Source: Montifringilla adamsi
Taxonomy: Eukaryota > Chordata > Aves > Passeriformes > Passeridae
Assembly (NCBI GenBank): GCA_017590115.1
Contig: JAGGNK010012448.1
Span: forward strand, 2,685,922-2,749,921
DNA: 64,000 nucleotides
Reading direction: 5' to 3'
Shown here: piece by piece, positions 1 through 12,555 of the stretch
Position numbering within the stretch: the first letter of the stretch is position 1
Layout of the letters: the number at the start of each line of letters is the position of its first letter
The notes under the pieces: model-generated
What the model saw: the letters and a program-made list of their open reading frames with translations, nothing else
What the model was told of the DNA's origin: nothing
Databases searched by the model: none
Position numbers and translations under genes: made by a program

Positions 1-83
1 CCTACACTGAGCACTGAGCCTTCAAAAGTGTCTTTCTATATCCCATGTAAATATTTTCATAAATAGCAGATACTGACCAGATC

Positions 84-110
84 AAACAAAAAACAAAACA
101 AAAACAAAAA

Positions 111-176
<66 letters not shown>

Positions 177-187
177 AAAAAACCCCC

Positions 188-224
<37 letters not shown>

Positions 225-287
225 AAAAAAAAAGAAAAAGAAAATTAAAAAAACCACCCTGGTTTTTTGTTTTTTTGGTTTTTTTTT
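84..287. repeat. Long interrupted poly-A tract followed by T-rich tract
   Basis: An almost pure A-tract of about 170 bases is broken only by scattered C (near the start, at two CC pairs and at a run of six C) and a few G near its end. It turns directly into a T-rich stretch. At the switch a 9-bp inverted repeat (248-256 with 260-268, loop CCC) could fold. CR1 retroposons end in short repeats rather than poly-A, so this is unlikely to be a CR1 tail. It may be a simple repeat or a poorly resolved homopolymer in the assembly. Reading frames across it encode only poly-F or poly-K and are not genes. Confidence 0.85.
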
Positions 288-3200
288 CCCCTGAACTAGG
301 GAGTCCTTAAAAATACTTATCACAAAAGCAGAGAGTTTAAATTTAAAACAAAGCTCATTAGGTGGCAAAAACTTTTTTTTAAATACAGTCCCTAATAAAA
401 ATTAACAAATATTTTTATGTTGAAGAATATACCCTCATGAACCAACATTAAAAACATTTTTGCAAGATTTTTAAGTAATATTTTTTCAATAGCTAAGTTA
501 TTATTCTCATAAATACACTTCTGAAGGAAATGGGGATGGAAATATTCTGCAAAAGAAGGAATAACTCTGCCATCATCAATTTTGCACTCCTTCCTGTGGT
601 TAAATTGTGTTATACCCTAATATTCCACCCGCTACAGTCTACCATCTCTATGCCAATTAAGATGGAAATTAAATTTTCCAAAGACAGCACCTAACTGTGA
701 ATACTCCAAGGAAAAGTTGTCTATCTGCAGAAGTCTAAAAATGACAGGGTTGTGCCCACACAGGACACGATCTCTTTCTGTTCCAACTCTGACAAAACCA
801 AAGCGATGCCAAGGACTGGCTTAGCCTTGGTGCTCTGCTAGCAACAGCTCATGTCTTCCAGTGCAGCATAGCCAGCCTGTACTCTTGAGAATAACAGGAG
901 TTAATTGAAAATCCAACATAAGCATAGCTAAAGAATGAAATAAAAAAGAGCGAGTCTGTTCAAGAGAAGAGAAATCATAAAAGATACTTATTACAGAATG
1001 AGCAATCTTTCCTTGGCTGAGGAGGAGTGTAGAGTGGACCAATAAAATGCTTTGTGAGCATTAAAAATACAGCAGGCAGTGGATAGAGGCTTTGACAAAC
1101 CCCAGCTTATAAGATATATCTCTTTAAAAGGGGGGAAAGCCTAAGGACATGTTTTAGAGCATCCCTAGGTACAGCACTAGGATAAGACTGCAGCATCAGG
1201 CAAGAGATGTTTGTGGTCTGAAATATAAGTAGAAAACTACTGGTATCCCTACTCCCTTCTTTAGAATAATAAATGGTGATAAAACAGCTGAGGTTTAGCA
1301 TATGTGACAACAACTATAGGCATTTTTACTGCTGAAAATTCCATATGAAACTTCTATGACCCTATTCACGCTGAGGGGGTTTTTGAGGCAGTGAGCATGA
1401 AATTAGCCACCCATTTCATTAATGGCAGTGGCAGCTGAGAAGCTGCTAGGAATTTCAGGTAGTTCTCAGTAGGAATCCTTCTGTAGGAGCTCCTTCCATC
1501 TGCAGAAGGTCAGAGAATAAAGTAGCTATGCAATGGAGATGATTCATTTTTTTCCCTTCTTTTCATGGAAGGGATTTCTCACAAAAAGTTAAAAAGGTTG
1601 TGAAGGCTTCTTTGTAGTGCCTTGTCCCTCTCAGTTAAGACTTGCATGTTACATAGCCTCAAAAAACACTATTTCAGAAATATTTTTGAAAATCTAATCC
1701 AGCCCAGTGCAGATTTCAGCAAGAGAGTCTTCTTAGCAAGGCAAACTCAAAACAGGGAGTAGAGACTAAACCCTCCGCTGCAGCTTACCAAGATGGCACA
1801 GTCTGTGCCACTCCTTCCTCCTGTCCCAAACACCTCTTAGTGCCATTGCAGCTTCCTGAGGTACTTTCCGTGCAGAACAGCTTTTCCAAACTCTCCTTTT
1901 TTTGAGAAGTAGCCTTTCACTGTGATGCTCTTCCCCTCCATCCTCAATGCTTCCCTCACAGTAATGTACATCATGCTTTGTATTAAATACCACAAGAGTA
2001 TAATCTAAGGTTGATGCAGATACAGAAATGTGATGGACCAGCTGCACTAGGACCATAATGGTCAAGTAGGAGCTCAAAACCAATCAATAAACAAGGCTTT
2101 CAAAAAAAAACAAGGAATGAAAAAACCATAAAACAACAAAAAAATCTCTTCCTTGCAAAAGAAAGAGACAGCAAGTACAGTTGAATTGTATAGTTCTGCC
2201 ATTCAGAAATGCTTGTGATATGTAAGAGGACTATATCATATTCTTTCACAGAGGCACAGAGATATACAGTGTCATCGCTGCCATTAGAAAATACATGTGC
2301 ATGCTGTCAGGCTGTCCTTTTGCTGAAACCTACCTCTGGCTGCTGTGCATATAGTTACAACTTTGTGCCTGGTTTTTTAAATAACTTTTTAATTTTAACC
2401 AGGTTTTCCTTTTGAGTGAGGGAATCAGTTAAGAAATCAATAAGCAAAAATAAAACGTGTCTGATGCCTTGGGTTTTAAGTTTGTTCTGTTTTGGTGTGA
2501 AGCTTTTAGCTTTATATTAAGTGTTACTAGAATCTTTTCACAGGATGGTGAAGACAAAACAATCCTATTCTAGCTGGAGACTCAAGCACAATCTCTTCAA
2601 ACTCCAGACCCAAAGCATAAACAATGTGAGAAGAGGAGGGCAGGCATGCAAGCAGGAGGATGAAACTTCATAATTTGAAGCTATTAACTGGACAGTTAAC
2701 TCCTATATGCAACTGGACTAAAACTTATAAAAATGTGAGATCACATAACCATCCTCTTTTGCTTCCATCTTGGAGCCATCTGAGCAGAGCCATAACTGTG
2801 GCTCTGGTACTGCCAGGTGTGGCCTTTGATTTCACTAATTCCCTTTCTAACTAATTGCACTAAATGAACTACAACATGTGCATTTAGGACATTACAACGT
2901 AGTCTAGCATCAGGCATAGTGAAACTTTAACTGTCTTTCAGGTTAAGGGGTGTTCTTTACCTGTTGGAAGTACCCTTAAAAATATTTAAAATTTACTTAT
3001 AAACATGGTGAAGGGTAAGTATATAGTAGGTAAATCTGAGGTAGTGGGATGAAAGAGTGGCACTGCACTCAACAAAATAAGGATGGACTTATATAAATGT
3101 AAGCAATCAGGTAAGAACATTTTCAAGAAGTTACTATCTCTTATCAGAGATCCTGCAAATTGTTTCAGATTCTATTATATAAAAAAATGTGATGATTTTA

Positions 3201-6200
3201 CTTTGCAGCCTCAGTAGACTAGAGGCACACATACTCGTTTAATAGGTGTCAATGTAAAGAAACAAAGTGTAAAGAAACAAATGTAAATGAACAAGTCATA
3301 GGACACAAACTTTGTCATTTGCAATTGTGTGACTGTTTAAGCCCTCACAGGAGGATAAGAACCTTTATCATTATGAGTACAGTAGAGTCAACAATATTGT
3401 TTATATTATTTTTCCTTCCTAATACTTTTAGTACTTACTGAACTTTAGTACTTTACTTAATTTCTCTTCTGTGTAGCCTTAATTGCATCTATTTTAACTT
3501 AAGAAATGCATCCAGGAGCTCATTTTTAGAATCAGATTGCACAGTTGTAAATATTTGGGAATCAGCATGACTTACAAAGCTCATATTAGCAGTTATTTGA
3601 AAACAATGTTGAATAAGTTCTAAATTTTTCCCTGTAGCCCTGACTACAACATTCCCATGTGTCCCACAGGAAGTGGTATAATATTTCTCATCTCACTAGT
3701 TTCATGTCATGCAGATTCTTCAAACACCCAAAGGCTGATTTACTAACTTGATGATGAAGATGAACAGTGTAACAAAGGCTGTAATACTGCATCAGTTAGA
3801 TGTCATTCAGTAAATTTTTGCCTGAAGGCAAGAATGTAATACACAAGTTCTGTGCTGTCACTGAACGTGCCCCAGTGATGTTTTGCTGCGCAGCACAGTA
3901 AAACTTGTGACACAGATTCTGGATATAATCTTCAGATCATCCCTAACGAAGATCCTATTAGCTGTCAGAATGGCGCAATGGTGATTGGTAGGAGAGGACT
4001 CGTGCTGCCTTAGTGCCACTGGATGATGGAGAAAAAAAAATATTCCTTGTATGATTACCTGCAAATAAGCATGTTTCCATCATGGCTGAATGGATTGCAC
4101 CTGGGATTATGTCTGAACTGAAACAGTCAGAATCAAGCTTTGATAAAGAGAAGCCTCTATTCTGTCATTTGCCACAGTTCCTTTTTAATTCCATGAGACT
4201 GAAAGGGTTGGGATTGAAATGAATCTTCTCCTAATATCAGATCACTACTGGAGTTTTTCATTAAACTATTTTAATTGCTTAAAACTTGAATTTCAATTTC
4301 TCATAAATACTGCCTAAATCAATTTAGTGCCAGACAGCATCTGGAACATTCATTGCCACTCGTTCCCAGAAAAATAGTTAGTTCTTAAAAACCTTAACAG
4401 CTTCAGACTTCAACTGAATGATTTAATAATCAAAATTTTAATTCACTTCCCCTTCCTTCCTTCAAAAAGTTTTAAGACAGGTTAACCTGTCAAGAGCAAC
4501 ATTGCTACTGATCCAGCTGAGGCAGAGAAGGAGGTTGTATATCCTCATTATTACCATAATTGGCATTTGGAATCTGTTCAAAAATTCTGATTTACTTTGT
4601 AGCAGAGGATTATGGCTGAATTTGGAGTACTTTATGGTCTACAGAGGCTTGTGAAATTCAAATATATAAACTGTCAGTTAAACATTTCATGAAAAGCCCT
4701 ACCTTCTACTAATCCAAAGAAACATGAAAAAGTGCTTGAGGGGATGAAAATCCACAATATGTTTTGGTAGCTAACCACTTACAGAAATATTAACATTCTT
4801 GGGCAGGTTTGCTCTCTGAGTTTCTGAAGTAACTTTGGAGCAGCAGGATTCAGTTTCTAGCAGATTTCCAACACCCTGAAAAAAAATTTCAGTCAGAAGC
4901 CTCTAGTATTTATGAATTATTAATGCTGGCTTTCTCTACTTTTTTTCTTAGTTTTGCTTTTGTGTGCCTGCTCAGCTAAGTAATTCAATAGACTGATAGA
5001 GACATGAATAGATATGCTAATTAACACCAAGGCTAACCTTTAAAGTTCCTTAAAGCTGTCAGCTTTCAATGAAATATTTTCATTTTTCTTTTTCTGAACT
5101 GGAATACAAACACTGTTTGTACACTTGGTGCCAGCAGGGGTGCCCCTAGGAATCAGTTTTTAAGATTTTTTTCATTGTGAAAAACAGTTTAAGAAAGGTG
5201 TCAATTTTACAATCCTCATTTATAGTTCCTGTCATGGGACCATGTTCATGTTGTGCCAGTAGCTTCCCTCATTTCTCAATCGTCATCTAAACAAGCTATG
5301 GAGATTTGAATACCTTACATATTGTCCTCATGAAATAGAAAAATCTGAAGTGGGGGAAAAAGAGAGAGCAAAAGGGAGACTTGGAGACCTGAGATGCTAC
5401 ACTAATATGTGTATTTAACATAGAAGGAGAATTTCTTACTTTCAAACAACAATTCAAAACTACTTTTGATAAACTGAATGAAGGGCAAATTCATTTTACA
5501 ATCCCCAATTAACTCTTCTGATAAGTTGTTGCTTCCAAAGATTTCAATGAATGAGAAAAAGAAAAGCATCTCTACAATCCAGCAGTGACTGTGTTACATC
5601 CTTTCTGGTCACTGCTAAACCATAAATATAGATAGCCACAAAACCAAAGTATTTGATAGGAGAAATGAAAGAAAACCCAGTATTATTCCTATTTGTCTCA
5701 GCCAGACACCAAAACACAAGCAGAAGCAACCAGAGCCTAAATTCCAGCTTCTGTAAAAATACAACTAGGCTCTTTACCTTTCTTCTATTTTCCCCCTTCC
5801 TGCTTTTATATTACAACTGAATAAGAAGAATCACCAAACTTCACCCAAGTTCAACACTGTGATTTCTGCATTCCTGTTCAAATGAATAGGGACACTGAAG
5901 CTAAATTCACAACCTTCTTTAGAGATTTGAAGTCACTCAGTCCTGTGAGGAGTGCAGGCAGAGCTGCTTTGAAAATACCAATACTTTAGGTACATTCCAA
6001 ATTGCAATTACAAAACTTGGATGAAAGCCTGAACTTTCATCACAAATAAACACTCTGTTCATGTTCACAAATAGACTGGCTAAAGCAGCTACAATTTGGG
6101 TCTGTTTTACCTGATTTGGGCATAAAAATTTCATCTTTGAAATACAGAGTTTGAATACAACCATTGTGATAAAAATGTGGGTTTGTTGTTTGGGTTTTTT

Positions 6201-8661
6201 TTGGGTTTTTTTTTTTTAAATATACATTACTATTATCCCAGCAGGGTAGCTACACCAGAAAACTGATTTACTACTTCAAGTGAAGCAGGCAAATTTTCAA
6301 ATTATAGCTTACTTGATTTTGATCGTCATTAGGCATAGCAACTAACTTCCTAGGGCCAGGTGCTGTAAAGGCCTTAGGCACCAGCACATGTGTCGAGGGC
6401 TACGGTAAAGGCCAGAAGCAGCAAGTAAATAGACTGACTGGAAAAGTGTAAGGTAGCAGTAAGCGTTCCCTGGCCCCACCACAAACTATGCAGGGTCTTC
6501 CTTCTGCAGATGTTTTTATGTTGGTTTCTGAGAAAATTATTCAAAATTGAATCCAGTCCCAGGTCTCTTGTAATTTGATAAGCAATCAGCATATTTTTCA
6601 GGAATTAATAACCTGCTTTTACACCATATATGTGAGACAGTGATCTCATTCAATCCATGAACTTTGCTATAACATGAAAATATAAAATATACGCATCATA
6701 TTACATAAAGAAAAGAATCTCAGGAATAAAACGCCTGTCATATGAGGAATTTTAAAGATATCCTTCAAGTTTTATTTCTTCTATAGGAAGATTCAGTGAG
6801 ACAAACCTCAACTAAATTAAGGTTCTTCTCATCAATAAATTGATGTCACCTTCACTGCTATTCATAGCAGAAGTAATATTACAGTGAAATTAAGGTTTGA
6901 AAACAAAAGTTAGGTAATATTCACTTAGCTTTTTTCCCAACATTATTTGTATCACAAAGGCTCTTCTCTCTGCACAATTTGCACTGTATCTGCTCCTCAG
7001 GTCAAGTTTGTTGAGTCATTTTCTCTTTACCATTCCTTCAAAATAATGAGGAAATATTCTTTGCTAGGTAGGATGCTTTGCTATTACACCATATATGTCA
7101 CTTCCAGTGACTTGTTTGTGAACAATTTCCTGACCTTCAGTTTGCTCAACTTTGTTGTTTTTAGTTGAAAAATCTGGAAAGGGTACCTATCTTTCCGTAA
7201 ATGGTGTACAGTGAACAGCTTATCCGTATGAATGTATGATCAGGTTAGTTCAGTAGAAAAAAATTTGTCTTTGTCCCACATATGTCCTCTACTTCAGTAT
7301 GATCAGCTCAATCCAAAACAGTAAATTCCAACCTATTTTGACTCCCATTGACACAGGCACCTTTTAGGAGCTAAGTCTGGGTTGCAATATCCAGTCTTTC
7401 TAGCGATATTGTGGTGTTGTATGAGCACCTTTTAATGTTTTTTGTAATTAATATAACTTAATCCAACTTTGTGCCTTAAGTAATATTTTAAAATTTTGGA
7501 AAACATTGGATTAGGTAACTGATCTATATTATATTATGTAACTTATTACATTAATAATATTTTCTAGGTTATTATCTCTTATGGTCTTCTTTTATATATA
7601 AAACAGGAAGTAAAAAGAAAAGGCAACAAAACTAGACAGTACTTTTCAAGAATGCAAACCTAAATGTTACCATTTTTATAATAATCTGAGCATCTCAGGG
7701 TTGTGGCCAATTTTGTCTCTCAACTTTATTTAATATTAATGTTACCAATAAATGACATTTTGCATTATGTTCTTTCGTCTAAAGAGTCACACAGGGCTGA
7801 AAAAAAAATACTACACTCTAAAAGATGAGATAATCTTCAGCAAATTCCACATAGTGCCAAAGATTGAATGAGGTCATTACATTAAAACACCTCATTCCCC
7901 TGGCAATAATAGAACTGGAGGGACTGACCAAGGGTTTATCAAAGTGCAACTCACATTATTGCACCAGAGGAATACAAGCACATTCAAAAATAAAAGCTAC
8001 ACTTTTTTTATTCTAATCCCGTCACAATATTAGAATAGGTTGACAAAAAACATAAGACAGAAAATTTGTACAAAGACAGAAAAATTGTTTAAGACCACAC
8101 AGTAGCCAATTGAAGAACAGGAACATACTGAACAACCCTTAAAAACAAACTTCTGCATTGTGACCATTTTGAATCACTACATCAAACAATCAGAAATTAA
8201 ATAGGGGACATACATTTAAAACTCCCATACTGCTTTTCCCAATGAAAAGTCAAAAAGATTATGCATCTTCTTTACAAAAAATAAGTGTAACTTCTTAATG
8301 TAAAATTTTAAATTTCCAAAGTTAGAAAGCACAACTTGCTGTTTTTTCTAAGTTGAGTAAGATCAATATTACATCATGCCCCCATTTATTATTTTCGTTT
8401 AGTTAATTACTGTGGAATTTATGCTTATGATTTTTATGGCAATGATCACATATGCTCCTGCTTTATTTTAGAGAAAGGGTCCCACACCTATAGTCAGTCA
8501 GACATTTGAAGTCAGAATTTGATAATTCTGTAATGGGACTTTAAATCTTGGCTCTCCAGAAACAATCCAAAGCTATATGAAGTCAGAAGTGGGTAACAGT
8601 GAGATGAATAAGAGTCATAAATTCATAAAATCCAACAGTGTTGTGGAGTGTTGCAAAATCG
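288..8661. other. AT-rich non-coding DNA with no recognised element
   Basis: I read this block on both strands and recognised no gene, RNA or transposon. Open frames are short and protein-unlike. Minor landmarks are an A-rich patch at 2,101-2,150, a short tandem TGTAAAGAAACAAA-like duplication near 3,254-3,290 and a T/G-rich patch at 6,181-6,217. Very old, diverged repeats could be present without being visible by eye. Confidence 0.6.
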
Positions 8662-8662
8662 C

Positions 8663-8707
<45 letters not shown>

Positions 8708-8709
8708 GG
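8663..8709. repeat. (AT)n(AG)n compound microsatellite
   Basis: About seven AT units run straight into about sixteen AG units, with one GG interruption. This is a perfect-looking dinucleotide array and is likely length-polymorphic. Confidence 0.95.
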
Positions 8710-10057
8710 ATTCAAGTATTCTCTCTACCATTCTGCTGCATTTCTGCAAGTCTCTAGACCATGGTAGTCACCAAAGATATAATTCTAAAGGACTGCAGCC
8801 CATTGTTCCTTTCTAGCCCAACAGATAATTATTTTCTTTGTTCTATACAATTTACACAATACATTATCTCAAGAAAGAATGAGTTGAGAACAGGCTGTCT
8901 TGTCAAGATTGAATAATCCCATTCTACTTTTGTTTCCTCAACCCTTCCAAATATGCTCATGTCTGTGAGGCTACACCACTTGTTTTGGATTTTGATTGCT
9001 TACCTTCAGGGAAGCACTGAGATTTTTGAGTTTGTTTTTCCTGCTTTTCCTGCAGGAAATATTGTTGAAAGAAAATTAAATACTTCACCTCTTTAATTTG
9101 TGAGTGGGAATTTGGGTTTCAGCTGAATACTTTGAAATAGAAATTGTTGGTTCACTATGCATAGTTATGATCAACAATTTTCAGGCCCCACAGTAATCTT
9201 CTCCTACAAGTTCCAGATGGGCACACATTATTGGAATACTATGGCTCTAATACAGAATTCACCAGGTTTGTAAATCATCATAAAACCCTACACATATTTA
9301 GTTCTAGGAAAATATACTGCATTGAGGGAGGCAATGTATAAATAAATATATTAAACTCCATCACAGCTATGCGACTTCATATAGTAGATCACAAGAATAA
9401 GCAGAAATATTTGATTGCCTGAATGCTGCTGGCACTTGAGATATTCAAGAAATTGCCTATTCACTTAATTCTCTTGTTAACTCTGACCCTCCAGACGTTC
9501 ATTTCAAATCAAATTGTGTTATTTTGATCATGCTATCAACATCGACATTTCTATTAAAAAGAAAACTCATTTATTTGACAAAATCTCAGCATTAAGATAT
9601 CCAATCCCGTATGCTTTTTACCTCTCTAGTGTGTTAAATGATATGATTTGTTATCACTCACAATGTATGTAAGAGTTATACTTTTGCAATTGATATGGAT
9701 ATGGTTGCAACAGTCAAGAGAGATGAGATTAAAGGATGAAAGTGTTCAATATCAGTAGCTGAGAAAAGTCACATTAGAAGAAACTGTACTTTCTTTTTTT
9801 TCCTCTTCCCTAAACCTTCTGAGTCATCACCCTTTCCTTAATAAAACTTTGTTCCTGTAGTGGACAGTCACGGGACAAGATGGAGCAAGTGTAGGAAGAG
9901 AGGAACAGGCTACCAATTAAGAAAAAAATATGAATTATTTTTCTACGAATGGCTGTATTGGCAAGAAGAGAGATTTGATACTTCATTCTTAAATGAAAAA
10001 CCTAAGGAATATTTCCAAGAGTAAGCCAAATTTCCAGGAAACCCTGGGAGCGGGGTG
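8710..10057. other. Unrecognised AT-rich DNA
   Basis: No gene or repeat family was recognised between the microsatellite and the assembly gap. The last bases before the gap become G-rich. Confidence 0.55.
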
Positions 10058-10069
10058 NNNNNNNNNNNN
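10058..10069. other. Assembly gap of 12 N, flanked by G-rich sequence
   Basis: Twelve N bases interrupt the sequence. The left flank ends in a GGGAGCGGGGTG-like stretch and the right flank opens with a run of G. A G-homopolymer or G-quadruplex-prone segment is a plausible reason for the failure. The true gap length is unknown. Confidence 0.98.
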
Positions 10070-10244
10070 GGGGGGGAGGCAAAAGCGTAAGTTAGAGGAA
10101 GATATCATCAAACCAACACAATCTCATTGAATGAGAATCAGTGCCAGCAGCTAATCTCTCTGTAATGAAAGAGACAACTTATGTCAGGGAAGACAGAAGG
10201 ACTTTCCACCTGAAATAAGCTATGGAATTTGGGTTGAGGTCACT

Positions 10245-10840
10245 TGTGGTGGGTTGACTTTGGCTGGATGCCAGGCACCCACCAAACCACTGTATTTTCC
10301 CCCCTTCCAAGCCGGACAGAGGAGACAAAATCAGATGAAAAGCAATTCATAGGTTGAGATAAGGCGGTTTGCTAAAGCAAAAGAGAAGTTTGCACATGCA
10401 TAATCAAAAATAAATATTATTCTCTATTTTCTGTTATTACTTTCTATTTTTTCTACTTTCTCTTAGCAAGTGATATTCAGTGTTCAGCCACTTCCCAGGG
10501 TGCACGGCTCCTTCATGAGTAGAGGTTGCTCCAGAAGGTAAATATTGTAAATAACAAATGTCCCCCTTCCTCCTCCTTCCCTTAGTTTTCTATCTGAGTG
10601 ACATCACATGGCATGGAGTTCCCTTTGGTCAGTTTGGGTCAGCTGGCCTAGCTGTGTCCCCTCCCAGGACCACCCCAGCCTGCTGATGGGGCTAATGTAG
10701 AGACACGGCTGATGCTGTGCCAGCGCTGCTCAGCAGTACCAAAACACTGCTGAGTTATCAGCACCTTTCCAGACACCAATGCAAAGCACTGTGAGGGCTG
10801 ATGTGGGAAAATTAACTCCAGCTCAGCCAGAACCAGCACA
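10245..10840 (-). mobile_element. ERV solo-like LTR (TGTGCTGGTT...CCACCACA type), minus strand
   Basis: Read on the minus strand the element starts TGTGCTGGTTCTGGCTGAGC, followed shortly by GGAGTTAATTTTC, and ends GGTTTGGTGGGTGCC...CCCACCACA. This is a pattern I recognise from avian LTRs. A stretch matching CCGCCTTATCTCAACC lies near its 3' end, a usual mark of the family. At about 596 bp it is the size of a single LTR, and no gag, pol or env-like frame lies beside it, so it is probably a solo LTR left by recombination between two LTRs. GTCAC occurs at 10,239-10,243 and 10,845-10,849, a possible but imperfectly placed target duplication. The 63-codon minus-strand frame inside it is not a gene. 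Confidence 0.8.
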
Positions 10841-10849
10841 TCATGTCAC

Positions 10850-12366
10850 ATCAACAACTCTGTATTTTGGTCTTCACATATCTTATGATTGCATTGGAAG
10901 ACAGGTCAGTTCCAATCTGAATAATTATCTTCTGAGAAGGATCTTTCTAAAAATCCTCATGCTATAGTTTCATTTAAGTATGGTAGTAATCTTCCTGCCT
11001 TGTCTCCAAGAGTAGAGTATGATGGTGAACAGCAAAGCTGTTCCACCTAAGGAATAGTTGTATTTCACTTATCAGAAAAGTGAATTGCATAGTGATCCTT
11101 AGTTTTTTCAGAATAATTTTCTAGCAGACAGATTGGTCTTATAAATAACTTTAAAATTCTACCTACAAAACACACAGCTTCAATTTACACAAATACATAG
11201 ATGTATTGGGTAAGCATACAAGTAAGAACAAAAATGTTGTTGATGACCATCCAGATACTTTTACCTAGAAGGATATTACACTGCATACCAATGCATGTTA
11301 TTCAGCTTGAAATTCCTAGATGTAAAGAGAAAAACCCAAACTTACTCGAGGAAAATTAATTATAAACAATTAATTAAAGTTACATAACAAATTATCCTAG
11401 TGGATATAAGTATAGAAATGTCTCAGTAGACTATTAAACTGTAACAAAATACTGCCTTACCCAAAAATCATAATTTATGCGTGTTTCAGTTTCTATGTTA
11501 TCTTTATCAAAACACTTTTGCATAGGGCGGCAAAAAACCTAATATACAGAGGTTAATTTAGGTAAAAACTACCACAATTCACAATTGCATTAGCACCTAT
11601 TAAGAGTCATTGTTCATGGAAATTTTAATGATACATTCCAGAGTGAATAAAAGCAGAAGATGATTAGGAACAAAATTGTTTCCATGCGTGCTGACAGAAC
11701 TGCTGAACATAATTATACATTTCTAGGGCAACCTGTTTGGAGTTTACTCCATAATTTTATGGAAATTTTGAATTACTTCATTTTTTCAGGTTAAATGCTA
11801 ATATGTTATTTCATTTCTCAGTTGAGTAGCAGGAGTACTAATGGACACAGATTGTAGTTGATGGAACAGGCATCAGATAAAAGTCTAGAAGCATTTCAGA
11901 ATTACAAACTTTTAATTGTTTTCTACTGGCACATTGTTTCTCCTGAACAAGCTGCCAAAATTTTCAATCAGTTACTAGATACTGGCTGCATTATATATAT
12001 TGAGAGCAGAAATCCTTTTCAAGAAAAATATTCTTTTGGGAGAAGTATTTTATTTTCCCCCTCCTTTTCCTCATGTATTCACTGCATGATGCAGGCTTAA
12101 CTCAGCTTATACAGCTTCATGTAATACACTTGCAGTAATCTGTACAACATAAAAAGACAAGCAGAAAAAAAGAAAAATCAAATACTCTGAAGACAAATAT
12201 GTGGGATCAGCGCTGTTGAAAAACCTGCCTGTTTAGATTTGCCCAAGTTTCAGTGAATTATACCACTGAAATCTTGTGAAAACCAGTTGATTCTTCATTA
12301 GGTTCACAGTGGAAGACAAAATAAAGCAAACTTGAAGGTTATGTACATGAAAACAAAATGAAAAGA
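10850..12366. other. Unrecognised AT-rich DNA
   Basis: No gene, RNA or transposon was recognised. An 80-codon frame at 11,858-12,100 (plus) shows no domain and is of a length expected by chance. Confidence 0.55.
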
Positions 12367-12555
12367 GGGAGGGAAGGAAGGAAGGAAGGAAGGAAGGAAG
12401 GAAGGAAGTGGCGGAAGGAAGTGGCGGAAGGAAGTGGCGGAAGGAAGTGGCGGAAGGAAGTGGCGGAAGGAAGGAAGGAAGGTAGGAAGGAAGGAAGGAA
12501 GGAAGGAAGGAAGGAAGGAAGGAAGGAAGGAAGGAAGGAAGGAAGGAAGGAAGGA
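12367..12555. repeat. GGAA microsatellite with internal 13-bp minisatellite
   Basis: The array begins with about ten GGAA units. It then has five copies of the 13-mer GTGGCGGAAGGAA starting at 12,408, 12,421, 12,434, 12,447 and 12,460, and resumes as GGAA units with one GGTA variant at about 12,481. The 4-base period leaves long frames open on both strands: GRKE-type repeats on plus and SFLP-type on minus. These are translation artefacts and not proteins. GGAA is the core recognised by ETS transcription factors, so the array could bind them, but that is inference. Confidence 0.95.

Noticed and set aside
12408..12472. CRISPR-like direct repeats
   Set aside because: The five 13-bp units are directly adjacent with no unique spacers, and the genome is that of a vertebrate.
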